The notes under the pieces were generated by a model. That model was given only the letters and a program-made list of their open reading frames with translations. It did no database searches and was not told the origin of the DNA. This document shows, piece by piece, positions 7,844 through 17,386 of a DNA stretch of 64,000 nt (the stretch's first letter is position 1; every line of letters starts with the position of its first letter). This DNA is from Nonomuraea guangzhouensis (GTDB lineage: Bacteria; Actinomycetota; Actinomycetes; Streptosporangiales; Streptosporangiaceae). The stretch is from the NCBI RefSeq assembly GCF_019396345.1, contig NZ_JAHKRM010000016.1:26976-90975 (forward strand), given 5' to 3'. The position numbers and the translations under genes were made by a program.

Positions 7844-8368
7844 ATGCGGCTCGTCATAGCGGTCCTGGCCGTCCTGCTGATCGCCGCCTGCGGGAGCTCC
7901 CCGCCGGCCGGCGATCCGGTCAACGCCGAGGACGTGATGTTCGTGCAGATGATGGTCCAGCATCACCGCCAGGGCATCGAGATCGCCGGGGTGGCCGCCG
8001 GGCGGGCGACCACGCCGGAGGTGCGGACGCTGGCGGCGGCGATCGCGAGCACGCAGCAGGACGAGGTCGAGATGATGCTGCGCTGGCTGCACGAGTGGGA
8101 CCAGCCGCTGACGGCCGCGAAGGGAGCGCACGACCACCACGGCGGGATGCCCGAGACCGACCGCAGGCAGATCGCCGCGCTGCGGAAGTCGAAGAGCTTC
8201 GAGCGGGACTTCCTCAACCTGCTGATCGCCCACCAGGACGACGCCGTGCAGATGGCCACCGCCGAGGAGTCCGGCGGTGTCAGTCCCAAGGTCAAGACGT
8301 GGGCCGGTCAGGTGGAGACGTCCCGGAGGGGGCAGGTGAAAATGATGCTGGACCTGCTCAAGCGCTGA
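7844..8368 (+). CDS. DUF305 lipoprotein
   Basis: A 174-residue secreted protein. MRLVIAVLAVLLIAACG is a lipoprotein signal with lipobox IAAC. The mature part is a DUF305 helical bundle with the hallmark MVQHHRQGIEIA, a second histidine pair in AHDHHGGMP and LLIAHQDDAVQMA near the C-terminus. DUF305 proteins carry paired histidines and are often found with metal-handling genes, but their biochemical role is not settled. ATG 7844 is preferred over the GTG two codons upstream because it opens the signal peptide directly. The last 11 bases overlap the convergent hydrolase gene. Confidence 0.85.
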   Translation: MRLVIAVLAVLLIAACGSSPPAGDPVNAEDVMFVQMMVQHHRQGIEIAGVAAGRATTPEVRTLAAAIASTQQDEVEMMLRWLHEWDQPLTAAKGAHDHHGGMPETDRRQIAALRKSKSFERDFLNLLIAHQDDAVQMATAEESGGVSPKVKTWAGQVETSRRGQVKMMLDLLKR

Positions 8369-9464
8369 ACCTCATGGCGAAGTCGCGCAGCGCCTTCTCG
8401 TATCGGGCCCGGTCGGCGTTCCACGATCCGACGTGGCCGCCGCCCTTGGTCCGTACGAGGGTCACCAGGTCGGGCCGTCGTTCGGCGAACTCCAGCGAGG
8501 GCCCGATCGGCACCGAGTTGTCGTCGTCGTCCACGAACAGCAGGATCGGCACCTTGAACGCGGCCGCGTGACGTACCTGATCGAGATCGTCCAGGGAGAT
8601 GCCGGTACGGCGCTCGACCACGAACTTGCCGACGGAGGCCAGCCAGAGCGGCACGCCCCGCTGCTCGGCGCCCAGGTCGATGGGGCCGTTCCAGTCCATC
8701 ACCGGGCTGTCCAGGATCATCCCCTTGATCGGTTCGCCGGGCAGGTTCCGCGCGGCCATGGGGACGATGCCGCCGCCCATCGAGAAGCCGTACAGCAGCA
8801 CGCCGGTGGCGCCCTGGCCGCGCGCGTAGGTGATGGCGGCGGCCACGTCCTTCCACTCGGTGGCGCCGAGGTGGAACTTGCCGTCGTCGGCGGCCGGCGC
8901 GCCCGGGTCGTTGCGGTAGCTGATGCCCAGCACCGGCATCCCCAGCCTGTGGAAGACGGGCACGTAACGCAGCGACTCCGAGGCGGTGGCGTTGCGGCCG
9001 TGCACGGTGATCACCCAGGTCTTCGAGCCGCCCTCGGTGCGCCAGGCGGGGAAGTCGCCCAGCTCGCCGTGGACGCTCACCTTCTGGTACGGCAGGCCGA
9101 GAGCGGTCCGCGGGTCCTCGTGGCCCCACATCCAGCGGTCGAGGTAGACGTGCACGCCGGGTCGCAGGTCGCCCTGCCGTACCTCGCGCAGCTCACGCGT
9201 GACCGTGCCGGCGCCGGTCGCGACCACCTCGCCCACCGTGGCGTTGCCTTCGGGCCAGGTCAGGCCGTAGGTTCCAGGAGCGGCCAGATCGCCGCCGCCC
9301 TTCAGCGTGACCCGGCCGGCCGCGACCGCGGTCACCTCCAGGGGGTACGAATCGCCCCTGGACGGGTCGATGACCAGTCCGGAGTAGTACCACCCGGCAC
9401 CACCGATGCCGGCCACGGCCAGCACCAGGATGATCGACGTGACCCACGCCAGAATCCGCTTCAT
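8358..9464 (-). CDS. Membrane-anchored alpha/beta hydrolase
   Basis: A 368-residue protein. An N-terminal membrane segment (residues 5-28, ending in GAGWYYSG) is followed by about 100 residues of beta-rich domain and then an alpha/beta hydrolase fold. The nucleophile elbow GFSMGGG, acid loop LLFVDDDDNSVP and histidine GGGHVGSW give a complete Ser-Asp-His triad. The active domain should face outside. The substrate is unknown; dipeptidyl-peptidase-like or esterase activity would fit. The start ATG at 9464 immediately precedes the hydrophobic segment. It is divergent to the FadR-type regulator gene. Confidence 0.82.
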   Translation of the reverse strand: MKRILAWVTSIILVLAVAGIGGAGWYYSGLVIDPSRGDSYPLEVTAVAAGRVTLKGGGDLAAPGTYGLTWPEGNATVGEVVATGAGTVTRELREVRQGDLRPGVHVYLDRWMWGHEDPRTALGLPYQKVSVHGELGDFPAWRTEGGSKTWVITVHGRNATASESLRYVPVFHRLGMPVLGISYRNDPGAPAADDGKFHLGATEWKDVAAAITYARGQGATGVLLYGFSMGGGIVPMAARNLPGEPIKGMILDSPVMDWNGPIDLGAEQRGVPLWLASVGKFVVERRTGISLDDLDQVRHAAAFKVPILLFVDDDDNSVPIGPSLEFAERRPDLVTLVRTKGGGHVGSWNADRARYEKALRDFAMRFSA

Positions 9465-9509
9465 GGCCGGAAAAATACTCTCGTCACAGACGATGGACGG
9501 CAGTCGCGA

Positions 9510-9528
9510 CAAGTGATTAGATGACTTG
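9510..9528. promoter_or_regulatory. Operator candidate at the start of the FadR-type regulator gene
   Basis: CAAGT (9510-9514) and ACTTG (9524-9528) form an inverted repeat that ends 2 bases before the ATG at 9531. Read on the minus strand the core is AGTCATCTAATCACTTG, which recurs with only two transitions at 24612-24628 upstream of another sugar operon. The position over the likely -10 region suggests autorepression. No Shine-Dalgarno sequence is visible, so the regulator mRNA may be leaderless. Confidence 0.65.
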
Positions 9529-9530
9529 AT

Positions 9531-10232
9531 ATGTCCGAGGTAACGCGGCCCAGCCTTTCCGACGCTCTGACCGAGCGCATGCTGGAGCTCATCCGTACAG
9601 GTGGGCACCGGCCGGGCGACAGGCTGCCCTCGACCAGGGAGCTCTCCCAGCGTTTCGCCGTCACCACCCCGACGCTGCGTGAGGCGCTGCGCAGGCTCGA
9701 GGCCACCGGGGCCATCGAGATGCGGCACGGTTCCGGCATCTATGTCGGCGCCGACATCGAGCGGCTCGTGCTCCCCAACCCGAACATGCGGGAGATGCGC
9801 GGCGCCCAACTCCTCGAACTCCTCGGCGCGCGCATCGTCATCGAACCGCCGCTGGCCGCACTGGCCGCGGGGCGCGCGACCGGCGAGGAACTGGCCGCGC
9901 TCCAACGGGTGCTCGTGGACGCCGCCAGGCATCTGCGCGGCCAGGACGCCGAGCTGCACGACGCCAACATGACCTTCCACCGGGCGACCGCCCGGCTGGC
10001 CGGCAACCGCGTGCTGCACGAGGTGGTCGACTCGCTGCTGACCGTCCACGGTCCCGAGCAGCGGGAAATACTGCAGATCTTCGACGACCGGCGCCGTGAC
10101 TACGACGAGCACCTGGCGATCCTGGAGGCCATCGAGGCGCGTGACGCCGCGGCGGCCGAGGAACGCATGCGCGCTCACCTGGTGGACGTCAAGACCGTAA
10201 TAGAGCAGAGGCTGCAACACCCCCCCAAGTGA
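9531..10232 (+). CDS. GntR/FadR-family transcriptional regulator
   Basis: A 233-residue regulator. Residues 8-78 are a GntR winged helix-turn-helix (PGDRLPSTRELSQRF, TPTLREALRRLEATG, GSGIYV). The rest is an all-helical FCD ligand-binding domain with a metal/acid-binding pattern (HDANMTFHRA, YDEHLAILEAI). FCD regulators commonly respond to sugar acids or related carboxylates, which fits the enolase-superfamily enzyme at the end of this gene set. The gene directly precedes the transporter genes (17 bp), so it is probably their autoregulated local repressor. The same operator motif occurs at a second locus. Confidence 0.9.
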   Translation: MSEVTRPSLSDALTERMLELIRTGGHRPGDRLPSTRELSQRFAVTTPTLREALRRLEATGAIEMRHGSGIYVGADIERLVLPNPNMREMRGAQLLELLGARIVIEPPLAALAAGRATGEELAALQRVLVDAARHLRGQDAELHDANMTFHRATARLAGNRVLHEVVDSLLTVHGPEQREILQIFDDRRRDYDEHLAILEAIEARDAAAAEERMRAHLVDVKTVIEQRLQHPPK

Positions 10233-10249
10233 AACAAGGAGGCCGGGGC

Positions 10250-11497
10250 ATGATCCGGTCACGTGTTGCCACGCTCGGCGTGGCAGCCCTCTTTCTCGCC
10301 GCCTGTGGCGGCAATACCCAAGCGCCGCAGAAGAAGTCCGAACTGTCGCTGTACAACGACAAGGGCGCGTGGAGCAAGTACTTCGACGAGATGGGCGCTC
10401 TGTCGAAGCAGCAGATCAGCTTAGGCATGAAGCCGGTCGGCTACACCGATTCGGCCCAGTACCAGGCGTTCATCAAGGCGTCGTTCCGTACGAACGTCAA
10501 ACCCGACCTGTTCACCTGGCAGACCGGGGGGATGCTGGAAGAGATCGTCAAGCAGAAGCAGGTGGCCGACACCACCTCCATCTGGCAGGAGGCGATCAAG
10601 GCCGGCGACCTGTCGCAGGACCTGGCCCCCTATTACACGGTCGGCGGCAAGCAGTACTGCGTGCCGATGAACGTCGCCTACTGGGGCATGTTCTACAACA
10701 AGAAGCTCTTCGACAAGTACGGCCTGCAGCCGCCCACCACGTGGGACGAGCTGGTCAAGGTGGCCGAGACCCTGAAGAAGAACGACGTCAAGGCCTTCTA
10801 CCACACCAGCGTGCTGTTCTCCTTCGTCTGGTTCGAGCAGCTCATGGCCGGCATGGACCCCGACCTGTACGACCGCCTCTCCACGGGCAAGGCCAAGTAC
10901 ACCGACCCCGGCGTGGTCCAGGTGATGGAGAAGTGGAAGCAGCTCATCGACGCCGGATATTTCATCAATCCCGGTGACAAAACCGACCCGGGGGATGTGA
11001 TGAAGAACGGCAAGGCCGCGATGATCTCCTTCGGCACCTGGTTCAACACCAGCATGACCCAGCGCGACCTCAAGGCCGGCACCGACTACGGCTTCTTCGC
11101 GATCCCCAACGTGAACCCCGCGCTGCCCAAGACCTCGATGATCTTCGAGAGCGGCCCGCTCTGCTCGCTGACCAAGGCGGCCGACCCCGACGCGAGCCAG
11201 AAGTACCTCAAGTGGTGGACCACGCAGCCGGCCCAGGACAAGTGGGCCACGACCCGCGGCGACGTCAGCGCCAACCCCAAGGTGACGATCAAGGACGAGG
11301 CGCTCGGCCAGGTCACCAAGGACGCGGGCAGCGGCAAGTACCGCCTGGTCAACCGCTACTTCGAGGCCACGCCGCCGCCCATCCTGACGGCCGCGCTCGA
11401 CGGGTTCAGCAAGTTCGTGACCGAGCCCGGCACCTACAAGGAAGTGCTCGACACCATCCAGAAGGCGGCCGACGATTACTGGAGCACGCATCAGTGA
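10250..11497 (+). CDS. Sugar ABC transporter substrate-binding lipoprotein
   Basis: A 415-residue extracellular solute-binding protein of family 1 (MalE-like). MIRSRVATLGVAALFLAACG is a lipoprotein leader with lipobox LAAC. Typical segments follow: DLFTWQTGG, YCVPMNVAYWGMFYNKKLFDKYG, PPTTWDELVKVAETLKK and the C-terminal KYLKWW. It should capture an oligosaccharide or glycoside outside the membrane and deliver it to the two downstream permeases. ATG 10250 is chosen because a near-consensus AAGGAGG ends 7 bases before it. The stop overlaps the next gene (GTGA). Confidence 0.92.
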   Translation: MIRSRVATLGVAALFLAACGGNTQAPQKKSELSLYNDKGAWSKYFDEMGALSKQQISLGMKPVGYTDSAQYQAFIKASFRTNVKPDLFTWQTGGMLEEIVKQKQVADTTSIWQEAIKAGDLSQDLAPYYTVGGKQYCVPMNVAYWGMFYNKKLFDKYGLQPPTTWDELVKVAETLKKNDVKAFYHTSVLFSFVWFEQLMAGMDPDLYDRLSTGKAKYTDPGVVQVMEKWKQLIDAGYFINPGDKTDPGDVMKNGKAAMISFGTWFNTSMTQRDLKAGTDYGFFAIPNVNPALPKTSMIFESGPLCSLTKAADPDASQKYLKWWTTQPAQDKWATTRGDVSANPKVTIKDEALGQVTKDAGSGKYRLVNRYFEATPPPILTAALDGFSKFVTEPGTYKEVLDTIQKAADDYWSTHQ

Positions 11498-12339
11498 GCG
11501 CGCGCGCACCCATGCTGGGCCGTTTTAGGCACGGCTACGTCGCCCCCGCCGCTCTGCTCGTCGCCGGGTTGCTCTACGTGCCGTTCATCTGGACGGCGTA
11601 CCTGAGCTTCACCAGCTATGACGGGCTAGCGCCACCCGAATGGGTCGGCCTGCGGAACTTCGGCAAGCTGCTCCAGGACCCGGCGCTGATCTCCTCGCTG
11701 GGCAACACGCTGCTCTGGGTGGTCGGCACGATGGCGCTGCCGGTCGGGCTCGGCCTGCTGGTGGCGGTGCTGTCGTACGACATCAAGGGCGGCGTCTGGT
11801 ACCGGGTGCCGTTCATGCTGCCCTACGCGCTCAGCGGCGCCGGGCTGGCCATGGTGTGGAGCCCGATCCTGTCCCACGACGGCATCGCGAACCTGCTGCT
11901 CGGCGTCGACACCGCGTTCCTGCAGAAGGCGCCGCACAACACGATCGCCATGCTGCTGGTCTGGACCTGGCAGCAGCTCGGCGTCAACACGCTGCTGTTC
12001 GTGGTCGGGCTGCAGTCCATCCCCAAGGCGCCGATCGAGGCCGCCCGGCTCGACGGGGCCTCCGGGTGGCAGCTGTTCCGGCACGTCATCTGGCCGCTGA
12101 TGGCGCCGCTCACCGCGGTCGTGGTGGGGCTGGCGCTGGTGGCGAGCCTGAAGACGTTCGACATCGTCTGGGTACTGACCCAGGGTGGCCCCGGACGCAA
12201 CTCCGAGACGCTCGCGGTGACCATGTACAAGGACACGTTCGTGGCCAGCGAGTACGGCTACGGCGCCTCGGTGGCGGTCGTGCTCACCGTGGTCACGGGG
12301 CTGGCGTCCTACCTCTACCTCAGGAGGCAGGTGCGATGA
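11494..12339 (+). CDS. Sugar ABC transporter permease, MalF type
   Basis: A 281-residue inner-membrane permease with about six helices. The cytoplasmic EAA loop reads EAARLDGASGWQLFRHVIWPL, the contact point for the transport ATPase. GTG 11494 overlaps the stop of the binding-protein gene and gives a family-typical length. No ATP-binding subunit is encoded in the cluster; carbohydrate transporters of this kind in actinomycetes commonly share a general MsiK-type ATPase encoded elsewhere. Confidence 0.92.
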   Translation: MSARAPMLGRFRHGYVAPAALLVAGLLYVPFIWTAYLSFTSYDGLAPPEWVGLRNFGKLLQDPALISSLGNTLLWVVGTMALPVGLGLLVAVLSYDIKGGVWYRVPFMLPYALSGAGLAMVWSPILSHDGIANLLLGVDTAFLQKAPHNTIAMLLVWTWQQLGVNTLLFVVGLQSIPKAPIEAARLDGASGWQLFRHVIWPLMAPLTAVVVGLALVASLKTFDIVWVLTQGGPGRNSETLAVTMYKDTFVASEYGYGASVAVVLTVVTGLASYLYLRRQVR

Positions 12340-13145
12340 TCCGGCGTGCCGTACTGATCGTGCTCGGCCTGATCTGGCTGGGACCGACCTACCTGCTGCT
12401 CGTCAACGCCGCGCGGCCCGCGGCGTCGTACGACCCGTCGAAGGCGTGGCAGCCGTCCGGCAGCTTCGCGCTGTTCGACAACATCGCCAAAGCCGTGGAC
12501 AGTGCGAACCTGTCCGAGAGCCTGGCCAGCACCGCGCTCTACAGCATCGTCTCGCCCGCGCTCGGCGTGCTCATCGGGGCGCTGGCCGGGTACACCATCG
12601 TGGTGCTCCGGCTGCGACACGGCTTCTGGTGGTTCCTGCTCATCTTCGGCGGCACGATCTTCCCGTCGCAGATGCTGCTCGTGCCGCTGTTCGTGGGCTA
12701 CAGCGATCTCGGCCTGTACGACACCAGGGGCGGCCTGCTCCTGGTCTACACGGCGATCAACGTGCCGTTGGCCGCTTTCGTGCTGCGGAACTTCTACAGT
12801 GGAGTGGCGTTCTCGATCTTCGAGGCGGCCCGCATGGACGGCGCCACCACCTGGCGGATCTTCTGGCGCATCTACCTGCCGCTGTCGGTCAGCGCGCTGG
12901 CGGCCGTGTTCATCCTCGAGTTCACCTTCATCTGGAACGACCTGATCTTCGGCCTGACGCTCACGCAGACCGAGGACGTACGGCCGGTGATGACCGCGCT
13001 GGCCGGACTGATGACCGACGTCTACGCGGGCACGCCGGTGCCCGTGGGCCTCGCGGCGGGGCTCATGGTCTCGCTGCCGACGGTCCTGCTGTTCCTCGCC
13101 ACCCAGCGGCTGTTCGCCCGTGGCCTGTCTCTAGGGAGTGTCTGA
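12336..13145 (+). CDS. Sugar ABC transporter permease, MalG type
   Basis: A 269-residue partner permease. The EAA loop is EAARMDGATTWRIFWRIYLPL, and the C-terminus ends in the family-like ATQRLFARGLSLGSV. It should pair with the MalF-type subunit to form the membrane channel. The start overlaps the upstream stop (ATGA), and its own stop overlaps the start of the mannosidase-like gene (TGATG), so translation of the set appears chained. Confidence 0.92.
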   Translation: MIRRAVLIVLGLIWLGPTYLLLVNAARPAASYDPSKAWQPSGSFALFDNIAKAVDSANLSESLASTALYSIVSPALGVLIGALAGYTIVVLRLRHGFWWFLLIFGGTIFPSQMLLVPLFVGYSDLGLYDTRGGLLLVYTAINVPLAAFVLRNFYSGVAFSIFEAARMDGATTWRIFWRIYLPLSVSALAAVFILEFTFIWNDLIFGLTLTQTEDVRPVMTALAGLMTDVYAGTPVPVGLAAGLMVSLPTVLLFLATQRLFARGLSLGSV

Positions 13146-16100
13146 TGACCAGCCGGTTGCTGCAGCGGAGCCTCGGCTCGCCCGACTATGACGGGATCAG
13201 GCAGGCGCTGCGCAACGACACCTCGACACCGGTGATCGGCGTGCGCGGCGCGGAGGTGCGGGTCGCGGTGCTGCCGCTGTTCACCCATGACGGCCGGCAG
13301 GCGGTCCGGGTGTCGAGCACCGTGCCGCTGACGCACGTGCTGGTGGGCGAGGACAGCGCCTCCGGCACCGACGTCACGCTGCTCGTGCCCGAGGTGACCG
13401 CGCCCCGCGTGCTGACCCTGGAGTCGCGTGACGACGCCGGGCTCGTCGGCTCCGCGGAGATCACGATCACCCCGCAGCGCAAGTGGAGCGTGTTCGTCGT
13501 CCATCACTCGCACCTCGACATCGGCTACACCGACCCGCAGGGCACGGTGCTCCGCCACCACCTCGACTACCTCGACGCGGCGCTCCGGCTGGCCGAGGAG
13601 ACCGCCTCCTGGCCGGACGACGCCAAGTTCAGGTGGACGGTCGAGTCGTCGATGCCGGCGCTGAAGTGGCTCGACGCCCGGCCGGCCGACCAGGTCGAAC
13701 GGTTCGCCGCACTGGCCCGCGCCGGCGTCATCGAGGTGACCGCGCTGCCGTTCCAGCTGCACACCGAGGCCTGCTCGACCGAGGAGCTCTACCGGCAGCT
13801 CCGCTTCACCACCCAGCTCAAGGAGAAGTACGGCTTCGCCACCAAGTCGGCCATGCACACCGACGTGCCGGGCGCGGTCGTCGGCGTGATCGACGCGCTG
13901 AACGCCGCCGGGGTGCGTTACCTCGCCGCGGCGCACAACTGGGCCGGGCGGTCCGTGCCGTACCTGCACGGAGGCGACAAGCTGACCCGGCCGTTCCGGT
14001 GGCGGGCGCCGAGCGGCCAGGAGGTGATCGTCTGGTTCACCGACACGCCCCACGGCATGGCGTACATGGAGGGCAACACGGTCGGGCTCACCGACTCCTA
14101 CGAGCTGGCCGACGACCTGCTGCCGCGCTACCTGTCGGCGCTGGCCTCGCGCGGCTACCCCTACGGTCCCGGCACGTTCGGCTGGCAGGGGCCGGACGCG
14201 CCCCGCGAGCCGTACGAGCTGGACGTCCTGCACCTGCGGGTCCAGGGCGCGCACGCCGACAACGCCGGGCCGTCGATCGTGCCCGCCTCCATCGCGCGCC
14301 GGTGGAACGAGCAGTGGGCCTTTCCCCGGCTGCGGTCCGCGGTCAACAGCGACTTCTTCGAGCACGTCGAAGAGCGCTACCACGACCGCCTGGCCGTGCA
14401 CGAGGGCGACTGGACCGACTGGTGGGCCGACGGGCTCGGCTCCGGCGCGCGTCCCCTCGGTTACGTACGCCGGGCGCAGTCGGCGCTGCGCGTCGCCGAG
14501 ACGTTGCACACTCTCGCCGGCGCCGACGCGACGGAGCAGATCGACGAGGCCTACGACAAGGTGGCGCTGTTCAACGAGCACACCTGGGGCGCGGCCAACC
14601 CCTGGCAGGACGCCGAGGAGGCGGGCGACTCGGGCGGGCTGCAGTGGACCCGCAAATCGTCGGGCGCCTACGACGCCCAGGACGACGCGGCCGACCTGCT
14701 GCACGCCGCCGCCCGCCGGTTCGGCGCCACACTCTCCGACCGCGGCGCCGCCGACCCGTCGGCGCTCGCGTCCTTCGCGGTCTTCAACCCCGGGACGGCG
14801 AGCAGGACCGACGTCGTACGCGCGTTCCTCCCCCGGGACGTGGTCAAGACGGACGTGCCGATCGCCCTCGTCGACGCGCGCACCGGCGAGACGATCCCGC
14901 ACCACGAGGAGTTCGTGGACCCGGTCGACTGGCCGACCAGGCCGATCGGACGGCACCTGCACGCCGTGGTGCCGGAGGTCCCCGGCTACGGCTACGCGCG
15001 GATCGACGTCGTCAGGGGCGTCAGCCAGGCGCCCGAGCCGGTCGAGCCCGACCTGGGCGGGGTGATCGAGAACGAGTTCTACCGGGTCACCTACGACGTC
15101 CGCGAAGGCGTGATCCGCTCGATCTTCGACAAGGCGGCCGGGCGGGAGCTGGTCAACGACGGCGCCGCGGCCGGTTTCGGTCAGTACGTTTATGATCAAT
15201 ATGCCACCGCCCCGCACTTCAACCACCTGTCCGGACACGTCGGGGCGCACGACCGCACCCTGCTCGGTGACCGGGCGATCGGCAGGAACGCCACGATCGT
15301 CAAGGCGCAGCGGACCGCCGTGGGCGAGAAGCTGGTCGTCGAGCTGCAGGGCAAGGGCGTCGACTGGCTGCGCACCACGATCGAGCTGCACAACGGCGTC
15401 CCCCGCCTCGACCTGACCTACCAGCTCGCCAAGCAGGGCACGCCGGCCAAGGAGGCCGTCTTCCTGGCCTTCCCGTTCGCCTCGGGCCCCGCGACGGCCT
15501 GGGAGCTGACCGGCGGCGTCGGCGGACCGGACGTGCCGCGCGTGCCTGGCTCGGCCGAGTACATGCTGCCGATCAGGCACTGGATCGCCTTCGAGGACCC
15601 CGAGCTGACCGTCGCCTGGGCCACGCTGGAGGCGCCGCTGGTGCAGCTCGGCACCATCCACATGCCGTACGCGCCGTTCCCGCCGACGCTGGACGAGGAG
15701 CCGGGCACGGTCTACTCCTGGGCGCTGAACAACATCTGGGACACGAACTTCCCCTCCCAGCAGCAGGGGGAGACCACGTTCCGCTACTCGATCATGTCGG
15801 CCCCCGGGATCGAGGGCAGGCGGCTGGGCACGCGGGCGGCCGCCGGGCTGACCGACCAGTTCGTCGGCGCGCTGCTCACCAGCTCGCCCGACGCGGTCAA
15901 GTCGTTCGTCTCGGTCGACCATCCCGACGTGCTGGTCACCTCGCTCGGGCAGAAGGGCGACAACGAGCTCGTGGTCCGGCTGCAGTCGCTCGCCGCCGAG
16001 CCGGTCGAGGTTACGGTCCGGCTGCCGGGGCTCCGCCAGGCATCGGTGAGTGCCGGTTTGGAGCGCGAGCTGCGATCATTGGTGGTCTCGGCGGATTCGG

Positions 16101-16156
16101 TCAAGGTACGGCTGCCCGCGTGCGGTGTGGCCGCTATTTGGGGGACGTGCGAGTGA
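13145..16156 (+). CDS. Glycoside hydrolase family 38-like alpha-mannosidase
   Basis: A 1003-residue protein without a signal peptide, so probably cytoplasmic. The N-terminal domain has HHSHLDIGYT around residue 120 (metal-binding HxHxD of GH38-like enzymes) and MHTDVPG near residue 238, whose aspartate is a candidate nucleophile or metal ligand. A long C-terminal beta-sandwich follows (IENEFYRVTYD, SWALNNIWDTNFP). The sequence is nearer to the divergent GH38/DUF5054-type group than to classical mannosidases. With the transporter it probably hydrolyses an imported alpha-linked glycan or glycoside. Confidence 0.85.
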   Translation: MTSRLLQRSLGSPDYDGIRQALRNDTSTPVIGVRGAEVRVAVLPLFTHDGRQAVRVSSTVPLTHVLVGEDSASGTDVTLLVPEVTAPRVLTLESRDDAGLVGSAEITITPQRKWSVFVVHHSHLDIGYTDPQGTVLRHHLDYLDAALRLAEETASWPDDAKFRWTVESSMPALKWLDARPADQVERFAALARAGVIEVTALPFQLHTEACSTEELYRQLRFTTQLKEKYGFATKSAMHTDVPGAVVGVIDALNAAGVRYLAAAHNWAGRSVPYLHGGDKLTRPFRWRAPSGQEVIVWFTDTPHGMAYMEGNTVGLTDSYELADDLLPRYLSALASRGYPYGPGTFGWQGPDAPREPYELDVLHLRVQGAHADNAGPSIVPASIARRWNEQWAFPRLRSAVNSDFFEHVEERYHDRLAVHEGDWTDWWADGLGSGARPLGYVRRAQSALRVAETLHTLAGADATEQIDEAYDKVALFNEHTWGAANPWQDAEEAGDSGGLQWTRKSSGAYDAQDDAADLLHAAARRFGATLSDRGAADPSALASFAVFNPGTASRTDVVRAFLPRDVVKTDVPIALVDARTGETIPHHEEFVDPVDWPTRPIGRHLHAVVPEVPGYGYARIDVVRGVSQAPEPVEPDLGGVIENEFYRVTYDVREGVIRSIFDKAAGRELVNDGAAAGFGQYVYDQYATAPHFNHLSGHVGAHDRTLLGDRAIGRNATIVKAQRTAVGEKLVVELQGKGVDWLRTTIELHNGVPRLDLTYQLAKQGTPAKEAVFLAFPFASGPATAWELTGGVGGPDVPRVPGSAEYMLPIRHWIAFEDPELTVAWATLEAPLVQLGTIHMPYAPFPPTLDEEPGTVYSWALNNIWDTNFPSQQQGETTFRYSIMSAPGIEGRRLGTRAAAGLTDQFVGALLTSSPDAVKSFVSVDHPDVLVTSLGQKGDNELVVRLQSLAAEPVEVTVRLPGLRQASVSAGLERELRSLVVSADSVKVRLPACGVAAIWGTCE

Positions 16157-17385
16157 AGATCGTTGACATTCGGGCCACCACGGTCGCCGTTCCGCTGGAG
16201 GCGCCGCTCCGGCACAGCAACGGCGCCCACTGGGGCCGGTTCGTCCGCACGATCGTCGAGGTCGAGGCCGACAACGGGCTGGTCGGCCTGGGGGAGATGG
16301 GCGGGGGCGGGGAGAGCGCCGAGGCGGCGTTCAGTGCGCTCATGCCCTACCTGAGGGGCCACGATCCGTTCCAGTTGGAGGCGCTCCGGTTCAAGATCGC
16401 CAACCCGACCGCGTCGCTCTACAACAACCGCACCCAGCTCCTGGCGGCCATCGAGTTCGCCTGCATCGACCTGATCGGGCAGCAGCTCGGCGTCCCCGCC
16501 AGTGACCTGCTCGGCGGACGGCTGCGCGACTCCGTGCCGTTCGCCTCGTACCTGTTCTACCGGTACGCGGCGGAGGGCTACTCCGAGGTACGCACGCCGG
16601 ACCAGCTCGTCGAGCACACCAGGGAGCTGAAGGCGGCACACGGGTTCACCGTGCACAAGCTCAAGGGCGGGGTGTTCCCGCCCGACTTCGAGCTGGAGTG
16701 CTACCGGGCGCTCGCGGCGGCCTTCCCCGACGACCGGCTCCGCTACGACCCCAACGCGGTGCTGTCGGTGGCCGAGGGGCTGCGGTTCGGCCGGGCCATC
16801 GAAGAGCTGAACAACGAATACCTGGAGGACCCGGTCTGGGGGCTCGAAGGGCTCAGGGTCATCCGCGAGCAGGTCCGGGTGCCGCTGGCGACCAACACCG
16901 TGGTCGTCAACTTCGAGCAGCTCGCCTCCAACGTGCTGCGCCGGGCCGCCGACGTGGTGCTGCTCGACACCACGTTCTGGGGCGGGATCCGGCCGTGCGT
17001 CAAGGCGGCCGGGGTGTGCGAGACGTTCCAGCTCGGGGTCGCGGTCCATTCCTCCGGCGAGCTGGGCATCCAGCTGGCGACGATGCTGCATCTCGGGGCG
17101 GTGCTGCCCAACCTGACGTACGCGGCCGACGCGCACTACCACCAGCTCCGCGACGACGTGATCGAAGGCGGCAAGCTGGCCTACGCCGACGGAGCCATCG
17201 CGGTGCCGACGGGCCCGGGGCTGGGCGTCCGGCTCGACAAGGACCGGGTCGCCCAGTACGCCGAGCTCTACCGCGAACTGGGCGGATACCCCTACGACCG
17301 GGACCCGGGACGCCCCGGCTGGTACGCCCAGGTGCCGAACGAACGCTTCGCCGACCCCACCGTGTCGGTGGAGGTCAGTATCTAG
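16153..17385 (+). CDS. Enolase-superfamily dehydratase/racemase (glucarate dehydratase-like)
   Basis: A 410-residue protein with the enolase capping domain followed by the barrel. HKLKGG is a lysine-containing strand like that of glucarate dehydratases, RYDPNA and LEDPVWG supply metal ligands, and HSSGELGIQ is in the position of the catalytic histidine loop. The superfamily abstracts a proton next to a carboxylate of acid sugars. As the last gene of the operon, it suggests that the transported glycan contains or yields a sugar acid. GTG 16153 overlaps the upstream stop (GTGA). The exact reaction cannot be assigned. Confidence 0.82.
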   Translation: MKIVDIRATTVAVPLEAPLRHSNGAHWGRFVRTIVEVEADNGLVGLGEMGGGGESAEAAFSALMPYLRGHDPFQLEALRFKIANPTASLYNNRTQLLAAIEFACIDLIGQQLGVPASDLLGGRLRDSVPFASYLFYRYAAEGYSEVRTPDQLVEHTRELKAAHGFTVHKLKGGVFPPDFELECYRALAAAFPDDRLRYDPNAVLSVAEGLRFGRAIEELNNEYLEDPVWGLEGLRVIREQVRVPLATNTVVVNFEQLASNVLRRAADVVLLDTTFWGGIRPCVKAAGVCETFQLGVAVHSSGELGIQLATMLHLGAVLPNLTYAADAHYHQLRDDVIEGGKLAYADGAIAVPTGPGLGVRLDKDRVAQYAELYRELGGYPYDRDPGRPGWYAQVPNERFADPTVSVEVSI

Positions 17386-17386
17386 A

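Noticed and set aside
13022..15922. Very long open frame on the minus strand opposite the GH38 gene
   Set aside because: It is antisense to a well-supported gene, its translation is Gly/Arg/Val-rich without domains, and such frames are usual in DNA with GC-rich third positions.
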